The notes under the pieces: generated by a model | Told to the model about the DNA's origin: nothing | The model's database searches: none | What the model saw: only the letters and a program-made list of their open reading frames with translations | DNA from: DATJGR01 sp963812255 | GTDB taxonomy: Bacteria; Pseudomonadota; Gammaproteobacteria; Pseudomonadales; Azotimanducaceae | Length of the DNA stretch: 64,000 nucleotides | Assembly: GCA_963812255.1 (NCBI GenBank) | Contig: CAWEUM010000003.1 | Coordinates: forward strand, 558,001-622,000 | Direction of reading: 5' to 3' | Position numbers and translations under genes: made by a program | Shown here: one piece after another, positions 44,408-53,107 of the stretch | Numbering within the stretch: the stretch's first letter is position 1 | Layout: each line of letters opens with the position of its first letter

Positions 44408-45339
44408 GTACGACTCACGACCCCTACCCGACGCGTAGGCCGCCGGCGGCGCGTCTGCCGGAAATGATCCCAAGACGGGGCCGGGCGGTGCGCGGAGGAG
44501 CGCACGACGTTGCGGCTGCAACCGGCATCGAGGACGCCGCAACGCGGTTCGAAGCAGACGGGTTTCTGTCGCTGCCGGGCTTCTTTTCCGAGGCGGAGGC
44601 TGCACCGTGGTGCGAGGAGGCCAGCCGGCTTCAAAACGCCAGCATCGACACACAGCCGCCGGAAGCATTTTTCGAGGCCGGTTCCACTGCGCTGCGTTCG
44701 CTGTTCGACGTACCGAAGCGCTCACGCGTATTCGATTCGCTCACCCGGCATCCGCGACTGCTGCGCCTCGTTGGCGCACTGCTCGGTGAAACCGCTTATC
44801 TTCACCAGACGCGTCTGAACTATAAACCTGCCTACGCCGGGACCGGATTCTTCTGGCATTCCGACTTCGAAACATGGCACGCGGAGGACGGAATGCCCGA
44901 CATGCGCGCTGTCAGTGTCTCGATCGCGCTATGCGAGAACAACGAGTTCAATGGCTCGCTGATGTTGATCCCGGGATCGCATCTGAGCTTCGTGCCGTGC
45001 ATCGGCACGACACCCGACGACCACTACCGCACATCATTGGTCGTGCAGCAGATCGGCACGCCACCACTGGAACATCTGAATACGCTGATGGGACAAGGCG
45101 GCCTGACGATGCCAACCGGACCGGCCGGGTCGGTCGTCGTGTTCGATTGCAATACGCTACACGGATCCCACGAGAACCTCTCGTCCCGGCCGCGGGTCAA
45201 CGCCTTCTTCGTCTACAACGCCTGTTCGAACGCGTTGCGCGCACCCTACGCTGCAGCGCGGCCGCGCCCTACGTTTATCGCTGCCCGACCGAACGATCAG
45301 CCGGCGCGCGACCCGGTGACCGAGGCGCTCGCATCATGA
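44404..45339 (+). CDS. ectD: ectoine hydroxylase EctD
   Basis: 311 residues. EctD is an Fe(II)/2-oxoglutarate dioxygenase of the PhyH class that converts ectoine to 5-hydroxyectoine. The EctD signature FFWHSDFETWHAEDGMPDMR is present; iron ligands are H152, D154 and H253 (CNTLHGSHENLS). 2-oxoglutarate is held by Arg in SSRPRVNAFF. Start ATG at 44404 overlaps ectC; the stop overlaps the aspartokinase start (ATGA, 45336-45339). Presence of EctD shows the organism can make hydroxyectoine for protection against salt and heat. Confidence 0.97.
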   Translation: MSTTHDPYPTRRPPAARLPEMIPRRGRAVRGGAHDVAAATGIEDAATRFEADGFLSLPGFFSEAEAAPWCEEASRLQNASIDTQPPEAFFEAGSTALRSLFDVPKRSRVFDSLTRHPRLLRLVGALLGETAYLHQTRLNYKPAYAGTGFFWHSDFETWHAEDGMPDMRAVSVSIALCENNEFNGSLMLIPGSHLSFVPCIGTTPDDHYRTSLVVQQIGTPPLEHLNTLMGQGGLTMPTGPAGSVVVFDCNTLHGSHENLSSRPRVNAFFVYNACSNALRAPYAAARPRPTFIAARPNDQPARDPVTEALAS

Positions 45340-46796
45340 AACACACAGTCGAGAAGATAGGTGGCGCGTCGATGTCGTCGGACGGTCTGCTCGAGCATCT
45401 GCTACTTCGCCGGCTCAATCAGACTTCGCCGACGCATGCTCCGTCGTCGAATCAGACCCTGTATCAACGCATCTTTGTCGTCTCCGCATACGCAGGCATC
45501 ACCGATCTGCTCCTCGAGAACAAACACACCGGCAAACCCGGAGTGTTTGCGTGTTTCGCGGCAGCGCTCGAGGAAGGGGAGTCCGATCGCGCATGGTCGG
45601 ATGCGCTGGAGAATGTTGCGGAACAGATGTGTGCGATCAACACTCACGTATTGCAGGAGGTCGGTGATCGCGCCAGTGCCAACGCATTCGTGCACGATCG
45701 TATCGATCTGCTGCATACGCGCCTTTCACAACTGCACGATGAGACTTCCACCAACCCGCTGGCCGAACGACTGCGTCTCGCCGGCGAGATGCTGGCGGGT
45801 ATGGGCGAAGCGCATAGCGCACACACCGCCTCCGTGCTGCTGCAGCGCAACGGCGTGTCCGCCGAGTTCATCGACCTGTCGGGGCCACAGCAGCAGGTGC
45901 GCGTTCCACTGGAAGACCTGATCGAGGCGCGGATCGCGCCGCTGGATTTGTCGACAACGCTACCGATCGTGACCGGCTACGCCCAATGTGGCGAAGGGTT
46001 GCTGACGACCTACCAGAGGGGCTACAGCGAGATCACGTTCAGTCGCATCGCGGTGCTGACGCAGGCGCGCGAGGCGATCATTCACAAGCAGTATCATCTG
46101 TGCAGCGCGGATCCACGCATTGTCGGCCCGAATCGAGCTGTCCCGATCGGCCGCACCAATCACGACGTCGCGGATCAGCTGTCTCTGCTGGGGATGGAGG
46201 CGATTCATCCCGACGCGGCGCGGCCGCTGCGGCGCGCCGGTATTCCATTGCGGGTCACCTGCGCGCTGGAACCGGGCCATGCCGGAACGTTCATCGAAGC
46301 GGGATACCGCAATCCGCTGCGCTGCGTGGAAATCATCTCCGGCCGCCGCGACGTGCACGTATTCGAGGTGTTCGATCACGAGATGCTGGAGCGGCGCGGA
46401 CATCAAGCCGCCATTCAGCGATTGCTCGACGAACAACCCATTCCGATCATCGCGCGTGAGAGCAACGCCAACAGCATTGTTCACTATCTGGCGTGCGATG
46501 CGGCGCAGATCGACGCGTTGCACGCCGGAGTGCATCGGTGCTTTCCCGACGCCGACGTGCGTACCCGCGGCGTTGCCGTGGTTTGCGTGATCGGCAGCGA
46601 TCTCGACGTCGCCGGCCTGCTGCCCAGGTGCGTCGCCGCGCTTGCCGACGCAGATATTCCGCTACTCGCGATCCATCAGTCGATCCGCAACGTGGACATC
46701 AAGTTCTTCGTCAATGAACCGGATTACAAACGTACGATCGTGGCCCTCCACGAGCACGTCATCGCGCCACAATCGAGTATCGCCCGCGTCGCCTGA
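45336..46796 (+). CDS. ask: ectoine-specific aspartate kinase (Ask_Ect)
   Basis: 486 residues. It phosphorylates aspartate to start the ectoine route and is expected to be insensitive to the lysine/threonine feedback of the housekeeping enzyme. The kinase N-terminus reads KIGGASM (for KxGGSS), with VVSAYAGITDLLLE, then TGYAQCGEGLLTTYQRGYSEITF, and two C-terminal ACT-like regions follow (DVHVFEVFD, AVVCVIGSDLDVAG). ATG at 45336; a longer frame inside ectD is rejected. It is the last gene of the operon. Confidence 0.94.
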   Translation: MKHTVEKIGGASMSSDGLLEHLLLRRLNQTSPTHAPSSNQTLYQRIFVVSAYAGITDLLLENKHTGKPGVFACFAAALEEGESDRAWSDALENVAEQMCAINTHVLQEVGDRASANAFVHDRIDLLHTRLSQLHDETSTNPLAERLRLAGEMLAGMGEAHSAHTASVLLQRNGVSAEFIDLSGPQQQVRVPLEDLIEARIAPLDLSTTLPIVTGYAQCGEGLLTTYQRGYSEITFSRIAVLTQAREAIIHKQYHLCSADPRIVGPNRAVPIGRTNHDVADQLSLLGMEAIHPDAARPLRRAGIPLRVTCALEPGHAGTFIEAGYRNPLRCVEIISGRRDVHVFEVFDHEMLERRGHQAAIQRLLDEQPIPIIARESNANSIVHYLACDAAQIDALHAGVHRCFPDADVRTRGVAVVCVIGSDLDVAGLLPRCVAALADADIPLLAIHQSIRNVDIKFFVNEPDYKRTIVALHEHVIAPQSSIARVA

Positions 46797-46916
46797 TCCA
46801 ACCCGTCGGACGATCGGGCACGCGGATCTGCGATGATGACGAAAAGTCGCGTGCGCCGCGGTCAAACCGACACGGTGACATGCCATCCACATGTTCATCC
46901 ATGGAGGCACCAACAC

Positions 46917-47333
46917 GTGAAACCGTCAGCCCGCACTACAGCTGCTGTTTGCCTGCTCGCTGCGGCGGGCATGACGAGTGCCGCCGCGCAGGACGACGCG
47001 ACCGATCGTCCTCTGCATTGCCTCAACATGATGCGCATCGACCATACCGACATCCTCGACTCCAGGCACATGCTGTTCACGATGACCACCAAACGTCTGT
47101 ACCTGAACACGCTGCCTGCCGGCTGTGCCGGAATGCGTCCCCATGACCCTTACCTGACACGCACGTCGCTGACCCAACTGTGCGACCTCGACATCATCAC
47201 CGTGCTGCATCAGACCGGCTTCGGCTTCATGCCGGGCGCATCGTGTGGTCTGGGGATGTTTCAGCCGGTCACGCAGCACGAAGTCGATCTGCTCAAGCAG
47301 CAGATCCGGTCCAAGGACGCGAAGCACCACTGA
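46917..47333 (+). CDS. DUF6491-like exported protein
   Basis: 138 residues from GTG 46917 with ATGGAGG about 9 bases before. Signal peptide (RTTAAVCLLAAAGMTSAAA), then a small domain with four Cys: HCLNMMRIDHTDILDSRHMLF, TLPAGCAGMRP, LTQLCDLDIITVL and GASCGLGMFQPV. These are typical of the DUF6491 family of periplasmic proteins, whose function is unknown. Two disulfides are likely. A longer frame from 46833 exists but the GTG with the good ribosome site is better. It follows the ectoine operon by 120 bases and is probably independent of it. Confidence 0.7.
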   Translation: MKPSARTTAAVCLLAAAGMTSAAAQDDATDRPLHCLNMMRIDHTDILDSRHMLFTMTTKRLYLNTLPAGCAGMRPHDPYLTRTSLTQLCDLDIITVLHQTGFGFMPGASCGLGMFQPVTQHEVDLLKQQIRSKDAKHH

Positions 47334-47360
47334 GCCGGCTAACGACGGCCGGATCGCAGC

Positions 47361-48959
47361 TCAGCTCAACTCAAAGCCTTCGTAGCCACGCGACGCGACC
47401 TCATCACATTTCTCGACGTAGGTTGCGAAGCCGCCGGAATACGGCATGAACACGCGCGCCTTACCCGGCACGTTGGCGCCGAGATACCATGAGTTGCAGC
47501 TCGGAAACAACGACTCGTCCGCGAGCTCGTTCACATGTCTGACCCACTCGTCCTCCGCCCTAGCCATCGGTTCGATCCATTGCGCCTGCCTGACTTGCAT
47601 CGCGGCGATGCAATCACCGATCCAGCGCACGTGCTGTTCGATCGACGGCAGCATGTTGGTCAGCACCGAGGGACTGCCAGGGCCGGCAATGATGAACATG
47701 TTCGGAAAGCCGGCGACGCCGAGGCCAAGATAGTTGCGTGGTCCGGCCGCCCACTTGTCTGCCAGGCGCAACCCCGACGCGCCGCGTATGTCGATCTTCA
47801 GGACCGCACCGGTCATCGCGTCGAAGCCGGTCGCGAAGACGATGGCATCCACCGGATAGTCGCGCTCACCGACGCGCAAGCCGGTTGCCGTGATCGCATC
47901 GATGGGTTCACGACTCACGTCGACGAGCGTGACGTTGTCGCGGTTGTAGGTTGCGTAGTAACCGGTATCTACGCACAGCCGCTTGCAACCGACCACGGTC
48001 TCCGGACACAGTAATTCCGCGACAGCCGGGTCACACACTACGGCGCGGATCTTGTCGCGAATGAAGTCGGCCGCAGTGTCGTTGGCCCGCTTGTCGGATA
48101 GCAGATCCGCGAAGCTGCCATAGAAGCCGAGCCCGCCGCGCGCCCATCTCGCTTCATATTCGGCGCGTCGCCCTGCCGCGTCGACATCGAATGCGGACCC
48201 CTCGTTGGCGTCGAGGATGAAGCCGAAGCCGGTCTGCGCATTGCGCTTCCGGAAATCGGCGTAGTTCGCCTTCACGTCTGCGAGTACAGCCGGATCGATC
48301 GGACCGTTATGAGCGGGAACGGAATACGTCGCGGTGCGCTGAAAGACGAACAGTCGCCGCGCCTGTTGCGCGATCAACGGGATGGACTGAATCCCCGACG
48401 AGCCGGTGCCGATGACGGCCACACGCTTGTCGGTGAAATCGACCCCGTCGTGCGGCCAGTTGCCGGTGTGGTACCAATCACCCTCGAAGTCGTCGAGCCC
48501 TTTGAAATCCGGCACGTTCGCGGACGACAGGCAGCCCGAAGCCAGAATGAAAAACTTCGCGCTGACGTCACCCGTCGCGCCGGCGCGGTCGGTCACGATG
48601 CGCCAACGGCGCGCGACATCGTCGAACTGCGCAGAGCACACCCGTGTATTCAACTCGATATCGCGGCGAAGATCGAAGCGGTCTGCAACGTGATTAGCGT
48701 AGCGCAGCAGTTCGGGCTGTGTCGCGTAGCGCTCCGACCACTGCCATCGCTGTTGCAGATCATCGGAGAACTGATACGAGTACTCGAGACTTTCGATGTC
48801 GACGCGGGCACCCGGGTATCGGTTCCAGTACCAGGTGCCGCCTACCCCGTCTCCGGCTTCGAAGGCGCGCGCGTTGAGACCGAGTTCGTGCAGTTTGTGC
48901 AACATGTACAAACCGGCAAAACCGGCGCCGACCACTACCGCATCCACACTCGTCTTCAT
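47361..48959 (-). CDS. flavin-containing monooxygenase (Baeyer-Villiger type)
   Basis: 532 residues. Two Rossmann folds: VVGAGFAGLYMLHKL at the N-terminus (FAD) and VAVIGTGSSGIQSIP near 180 (NADPH). Between them lies the Baeyer-Villiger fingerprint F-x-G-x-x-x-H-x-x-x-W-P, here FEGDWYHTGNWPHDG (about 160-172). The family converts ketones to esters or lactones, often in terpenoid, steroid and alkanone degradation. GVGGTWYWNRYPGARVD is the second conserved block. ATG at 48959; the frame to 49028 is not needed. It diverges from the SDR gene. Confidence 0.93.
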   Translation of the reverse strand: MKTSVDAVVVGAGFAGLYMLHKLHELGLNARAFEAGDGVGGTWYWNRYPGARVDIESLEYSYQFSDDLQQRWQWSERYATQPELLRYANHVADRFDLRRDIELNTRVCSAQFDDVARRWRIVTDRAGATGDVSAKFFILASGCLSSANVPDFKGLDDFEGDWYHTGNWPHDGVDFTDKRVAVIGTGSSGIQSIPLIAQQARRLFVFQRTATYSVPAHNGPIDPAVLADVKANYADFRKRNAQTGFGFILDANEGSAFDVDAAGRRAEYEARWARGGLGFYGSFADLLSDKRANDTAADFIRDKIRAVVCDPAVAELLCPETVVGCKRLCVDTGYYATYNRDNVTLVDVSREPIDAITATGLRVGERDYPVDAIVFATGFDAMTGAVLKIDIRGASGLRLADKWAAGPRNYLGLGVAGFPNMFIIAGPGSPSVLTNMLPSIEQHVRWIGDCIAAMQVRQAQWIEPMARAEDEWVRHVNELADESLFPSCNSWYLGANVPGKARVFMPYSGGFATYVEKCDEVASRGYEGFELS

Positions 48960-49051
48960 CCAGCACCCCTTCTCGACGTTCCGGCACTCTACCGAATGTA
49001 CCTCATCACAGGTAGCATCCATCGGCATCGATCGTCCGGTATGAAAGAGCC

Positions 49052-49831
49052 ATGAAGATGTCGGGTCAAGTCGCGGCGGTGACCGGCGGTAGCCGCAGCA
49101 TCGGCCGCGCTATCGTGGAGGCGTTTCTCGCGGAAGGTGCTTGCGTCGCCTTCAATGGACGCGACGCGGCGAAGGGCGCGCGGGCGCTTACCGAACTTGA
49201 CGCCGGAGATCGCGTACTGTTCGTCAGCGGCGATGCCAGATCGTCGGCGGACGTCAAATCGCTGATCGACACCGCGGTGGCACGCTGGGGCCGACTCGAC
49301 GTGATGGTCAACAACGCCGGCGGTATCACCGCTCCGGCACCGGTGGCGCAACTCGACGACGACGCGTGGGCGAACGATCTGCAGTGGAATCTGAGCAGCG
49401 TGTTCTATGGCACCAAGCACGCGTTCGCGCACATGCTCACGCAAGGATCCGGTTCCGTGATCAACATTTCGTCGGTCGAGGGCAAGACCGGCGCCGCCGG
49501 CATGGCGGGCTACGTTGCGGCCAAACACGGCGTGCACGGCCTCACCAAATCTGCGGCCGCCGAAGCAGGCCGCATGGGCGTTACCGTGAACGCGATCTGT
49601 CCCGGACTCGTTCTAACGGACGCCGTGCTGCAAGGCGGCCCCGGCACCGCGGCGGCAATGGGCATGACTTACGAAGAAATGGTCGAGAACGTCTTCAAGG
49701 CGAAAACGCTGACCGGTGAACTGAACACGGTGGAACAGGTCGCAGCGGTCGCGGTACTGCTCGCGTCGGACGCCGGACGCGGCATCACAGGCAGCTTTTT
49801 CAATGTCGACGGCGGCCAAGCACCCTACTGA
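49052..49831 (+). CDS. SDR family oxidoreductase
   Basis: 259-residue classical SDR: TGGSRSIG (12-19), NNAGGITAP, Ser in INISSVEGKTGAAG, and YVAAK as the catalytic Tyr-x-x-x-Lys. VDGGQAPY ends it. FNGRDAAKG after beta-2 suggests NADP use. The stop TGA shares its last base with the ATG of the kinase-like gene (TGATG), so translation is coupled. The Baeyer-Villiger enzyme gene is divergent, which suggests an alcohol-ketone-ester route (inference). Confidence 0.9.
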   Translation: MKMSGQVAAVTGGSRSIGRAIVEAFLAEGACVAFNGRDAAKGARALTELDAGDRVLFVSGDARSSADVKSLIDTAVARWGRLDVMVNNAGGITAPAPVAQLDDDAWANDLQWNLSSVFYGTKHAFAHMLTQGSGSVINISSVEGKTGAAGMAGYVAAKHGVHGLTKSAAAEAGRMGVTVNAICPGLVLTDAVLQGGPGTAAAMGMTYEEMVENVFKAKTLTGELNTVEQVAAVAVLLASDAGRGITGSFFNVDGGQAPY

Positions 49832-50940
49832 TGGAGATCGATGACACGAAGTTGCCGGTCCGGATCGAGGACCTCGAACCGGCCTGGCTAACCCACGCAC
49901 TGCGCCGCAGCGGCGTGCTGTCGTCGAATACATTCGTCGCGTCATGCAGCGCCCAACCACTTGGCGAAGGGGCGGGTCTCATCGGTATGGTGGGACGCGT
50001 GCAACTGAGCTACAGCGGCGAGCCGAGCAACGCGCCAACGCGTATGATCTGCAAGTTCCCGTCGTCCGTCGCTGAAAACCGCGCAGTCGCGGACGCATTC
50101 AACATGTACGGCCGCGAGGTGCGCTTCTACGATTCTCTGGCCACCACGACGTCGATCGGTCATCCCCGCTGTTTCTTTGCTCTCCGCGCCAGGTCGTCGT
50201 CGGATTTCGTGCTGCTGCTCGAGGATCTAGGCGAACGCCGCATCGGCGATCAGGTGGCGGGTAGCGATTTGCGCGATGCCGAGGTCGTGGTGGACGCGAT
50301 GGCGAAGTTCCACGCCGAGAACTGGAATCGCACCCACGATGCGCGCTTCGCTTGGGTCACATCGCACGCCAACGATCTTCAGATCGGCGGCATGGAAGCC
50401 GGGTTCGCGCAGGGCTGGCCGCGCTTCGTAGACGAACTGGCCGATGTGATTCCGGTGAATGTGCAACGCTGGGGGCATCGCGTGGGGCCGCATACCGGCA
50501 GCATCCTGCAGACGCTCTGCAGCGGACCACAGACAATCTGCCACGGCGATTTCCGGCTCGAGAACATGTTTTTTGCCGCAACGCCGGCGCAACCGGATTT
50601 CGCGATCGTCGACTGGCAATCGATCACCTGGTCGAGCTGTGCGCAGGATCTGGCCTACTTTCTCACCCAGAGCGTGCAACTCGAGGCGCGCCGACGCAGC
50701 GAGCGTGATCTACTCGCACGCTATCTCGAGGGTCTGCGCACGAACGGCGTGCGCGACTACTCGTCGGACAATCTGCTGCTCGACTATCGGCGCGCCACAC
50801 TGTATCTGTTGGATTATGCGGTGGTGATTGCATCCACTCTCGACCTCGCGAACGCACGCGGCGCCGCAATCGCTCGGGCGTTGTCGCAACGCGCCTGCGC
50901 CGCGCTGGACGATCTGGATTGCGAGGCGTTGCTGGCGTAA
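49831..50940 (+). CDS. aminoglycoside phosphotransferase/ecdysteroid kinase-like protein
   Basis: 369 residues of the protein-kinase-like small-molecule kinase fold. The catalytic loop is ICHGDFRLENMFF (Asp at HGD) and the metal-binding DFG equivalent is FAIVDWQSITWS. Upstream are the nucleotide-binding Lys (ICKFPSS) and LLLEDLGERRIG. The closest type is the ecdysteroid/DUF1679 kinase-like group, which phosphorylates hydroxylated lipids or sterols. ATG at 49831 overlaps the SDR stop. It converges with the GNAT gene, with a hairpin between. Confidence 0.85.
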   Translation: MEIDDTKLPVRIEDLEPAWLTHALRRSGVLSSNTFVASCSAQPLGEGAGLIGMVGRVQLSYSGEPSNAPTRMICKFPSSVAENRAVADAFNMYGREVRFYDSLATTTSIGHPRCFFALRARSSSDFVLLLEDLGERRIGDQVAGSDLRDAEVVVDAMAKFHAENWNRTHDARFAWVTSHANDLQIGGMEAGFAQGWPRFVDELADVIPVNVQRWGHRVGPHTGSILQTLCSGPQTICHGDFRLENMFFAATPAQPDFAIVDWQSITWSSCAQDLAYFLTQSVQLEARRRSERDLLARYLEGLRTNGVRDYSSDNLLLDYRRATLYLLDYAVVIASTLDLANARGAAIARALSQRACAALDDLDCEALLA

Positions 50941-50948
50941 GGCGGAAA

Positions 50949-50973
50949 GAGGGTCAGAGCGGCTCCGACCCTC
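50949..50973. terminator. hairpin between convergent genes
   Basis: GAGGGTCAGAG and CTCCGACCCTC are complementary except for one mismatch, around a 3-base loop (CGG). It sits between the stops of the kinase-like gene (50940) and the GNAT gene (50972), so it could end both transcripts. No T-run follows on either strand. Prediction by eye. Confidence 0.5.
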
Positions 50974-51580
50974 AGTCGATCTGCAATGGATCCGCCACCA
51001 GATCCGTGTGGCCGCCGACGTCGTACGACATCATCACGAGATCGCGCGATGTGCCGTTGCGATCTTCCACGTAGTCGGCCAGCAGCGCTTCGGGAACGAA
51101 CCCCAGACGTCGAAACGCAGCCTGCGCACCGGGTTGATCGGTGGTCATGTTCGCCATCAGTTTGCGCAGGCCCAGCCCCCGCGCGAGGTCGAATATCTGT
51201 GCCGTGAGAGTGCGCCCCAGACCACGGGCGCGGTATGTCGCGCTGACGTTCACGCGAATCTCGCCGACCCGGCGCGTCCACGGCGCGCGATTTCGATGCA
51301 CCGACGCGTAACCGACGATGCCCTGAGAGTCGGATGCGAGCAACGTCGTCGAGAGCCCCGCTTCGATGTTCTTGATCCACTCGTCGACAACCGCCGGATC
51401 GGTGATGTCCAGCCGCAGGAACAACAGATCCTCCTGCGGCACGCTGCGCGCGAACGCGAGCATCGCGTCGCGGTCCGTCGCAGCCATCAGGCGCATCTCG
51501 ACACGCTGGCCGTCGGGCAGGTCGATCGTTCGAGGATAGGCCGCGGTCTTTACATCGTTGTTCATTGCATCGCTGGACAT
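50972..51580 (-). CDS. GNAT family acetyltransferase
   Basis: 202 residues of the N-acetyltransferase fold. The acetyl-CoA loop is RVNVSATYRARGLGRTLTAQIF (Arg-x-x-Gly-x-Gly). The following GAQAAFRRLGFVPEAL is the usual strand-helix pattern of GNAT enzymes that act on small amines or peptides. The start is unsure: ATG 51580 (MSSDAMNND) or ATG 51565; a frame to 51637 is open but overlaps the acyltransferase gene. It lies 19 bases after the WS/DGAT stop, so it is co-transcribed with the lipid genes. The acceptor is unknown. Confidence 0.82.
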   Translation of the reverse strand: MSSDAMNNDVKTAAYPRTIDLPDGQRVEMRLMAATDRDAMLAFARSVPQEDLLFLRLDITDPAVVDEWIKNIEAGLSTTLLASDSQGIVGYASVHRNRAPWTRRVGEIRVNVSATYRARGLGRTLTAQIFDLARGLGLRKLMANMTTDQPGAQAAFRRLGFVPEALLADYVEDRNGTSRDLVMMSYDVGGHTDLVADPLQID

Positions 51581-51599
51581 GATCTCTTGCTCATCGAGT

Positions 51600-53057
51600 T
51601 TATTTGGAAAACTGTTCGACGCGCGTGCGCGCGGCACTCAACAGCTCGGCGTACGCCGCAGCCGCCGCGTCGGTGATCACCTCGAGATCCGGCAGCAGGC
51701 GTGGCTCGCAGACGAAACTGAAGTACAGCTTCTGGTTGTAGCTGAGAATCGTCACGCCGAGCCCGATGTTGCCCGACAGCACCAGCACCCCGATCGTATC
51801 GAGCACTCGGTGCCCACACAAATATTGCGGCACCTGCACGCCGGGCACATTCGTGCAGACGAAATTCAAGCCGAGGTTGGGTGGCCGCCAGCCGCCAACG
51901 GAGGGCATCACAGGCATCGGGATGCGCGCGGCGAGCGCGGTCGGATCGAAGCGCGTGCCGGTCAACTGCGAGGCCACCAGCGCGACCGGCCACGGCTCCG
52001 GCACGGTATTCTGCAACAACGTCAGTGCCTGAGCCTCCTGTTCTTCCTTGATGCGCTCGACTTCGGCGCACACCGCACCGAGACGCGTGGGCGGATTCAT
52101 CGGCCAAGCCGGCAACATCGGGAAAATCGCCGAGACCTGATTGCCGAGTGCGCCCTGCTGCCCGTGCGTGCGCACGTTCACGGGACACATGATGCGCAAG
52201 TGCTGACCATCCACGCGTTCGCCGTGGGCAGCGAGATAACGCGCTACCGCTTCGGACACGACCGTCAACACGACATCGTTGATCGTGCCACCGAGACCCC
52301 GCCGTATCTCGCGAATTTCTGCAAGCGGGCGGGCGAGCCAGCGCAGCCTACGATGTGGCCCGACGATACCGGCATTGAATGGCGCGGTGATGGCGGGCTT
52401 CGACGCAAATCTGGACAGCACACCCACGGCGCGACTCAGCAGTGCCTGCCGCTCGGTGGCGTTGCGGATCGCGGCAAGTGGCGTGCTATCGGCCAAACGC
52501 TGCATGTTGTCGCGCAGCGCGCGGCTGAACAGTTCAGCGCCACTCGGCGTCGGTTGCGCCGCCCACGGCTCCTTCGGCGGCGGCTCGGTGTTCGCACCTT
52601 TCGCGTCGAAATCGTACAGGATCGTCGTCAACTCGATGCCCGATGCGCCATCGATCATCGCGTGGTGCGTCATCATCAGTATCAGCGTTCGATCCGGCAC
52701 GCCTCCAATGACGTAAACCTTCCACAGCGGCCGCGACCGATCGAGGATCGGTTCGTTCAACTCGATGGCGGCATCGACACCCTGATCGAGCGTGCTGCCG
52801 TCAGGCACTCGATGCGCCAGCACGTGATTGGCGAGATCGAAGTCCGGATCGTCGACCCATTCAGGGTGGGCGATGTTGAACGGGACTGGTGCGAGCTTGC
52901 GCCGATACGACGGAATCAGGTGCAGACGCGATTCGAAGTGCTCGAACACCTGCTCGAACGCCAACTCGCCTTCCAGCACGTAAACGGACGAAATATGCAT
53001 CGGTCCGCTGGCAGACTCGGTGTACAGGAACGATGCATCTGCTTGCGTGAGGCGCAT
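51600..53057 (-). CDS. wax ester synthase/diacylglycerol acyltransferase (WS/DGAT)
   Basis: 485 residues. It joins an acyl-CoA to a fatty alcohol or diacylglycerol to make storage neutral lipids. The N-terminal MRLTQADASFLYTESASGPMHIS matches the family start, the catalytic HHxxxDG is at H131-H132...D136-G137 (THHAMIDGASG), and the C-terminal half has TNVPGVQVPQYLCG and NIGLGVTILSYNQ. The ATG at 53057 was chosen over TTG 53090. The gene is in the lipid run with the kinase, acyl-CoA dehydrogenase, ligase and PhyH genes. Confidence 0.92.
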   Translation of the reverse strand: MRLTQADASFLYTESASGPMHISSVYVLEGELAFEQVFEHFESRLHLIPSYRRKLAPVPFNIAHPEWVDDPDFDLANHVLAHRVPDGSTLDQGVDAAIELNEPILDRSRPLWKVYVIGGVPDRTLILMMTHHAMIDGASGIELTTILYDFDAKGANTEPPPKEPWAAQPTPSGAELFSRALRDNMQRLADSTPLAAIRNATERQALLSRAVGVLSRFASKPAITAPFNAGIVGPHRRLRWLARPLAEIREIRRGLGGTINDVVLTVVSEAVARYLAAHGERVDGQHLRIMCPVNVRTHGQQGALGNQVSAIFPMLPAWPMNPPTRLGAVCAEVERIKEEQEAQALTLLQNTVPEPWPVALVASQLTGTRFDPTALAARIPMPVMPSVGGWRPPNLGLNFVCTNVPGVQVPQYLCGHRVLDTIGVLVLSGNIGLGVTILSYNQKLYFSFVCEPRLLPDLEVITDAAAAAYAELLSAARTRVEQFSK

Positions 53058-53107
53058 GAACTGAACCGGCTCGGGTTGGGACTGATGCAAAGTGACTATA
53101 GCGCCAA

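Noticed and set aside
44874..45335. Long 5' extension of the aspartate kinase frame
   Set aside because: It lies within ectD in another frame and is Arg-rich; the ATG at 45336 overlapping the ectD stop is the natural start.
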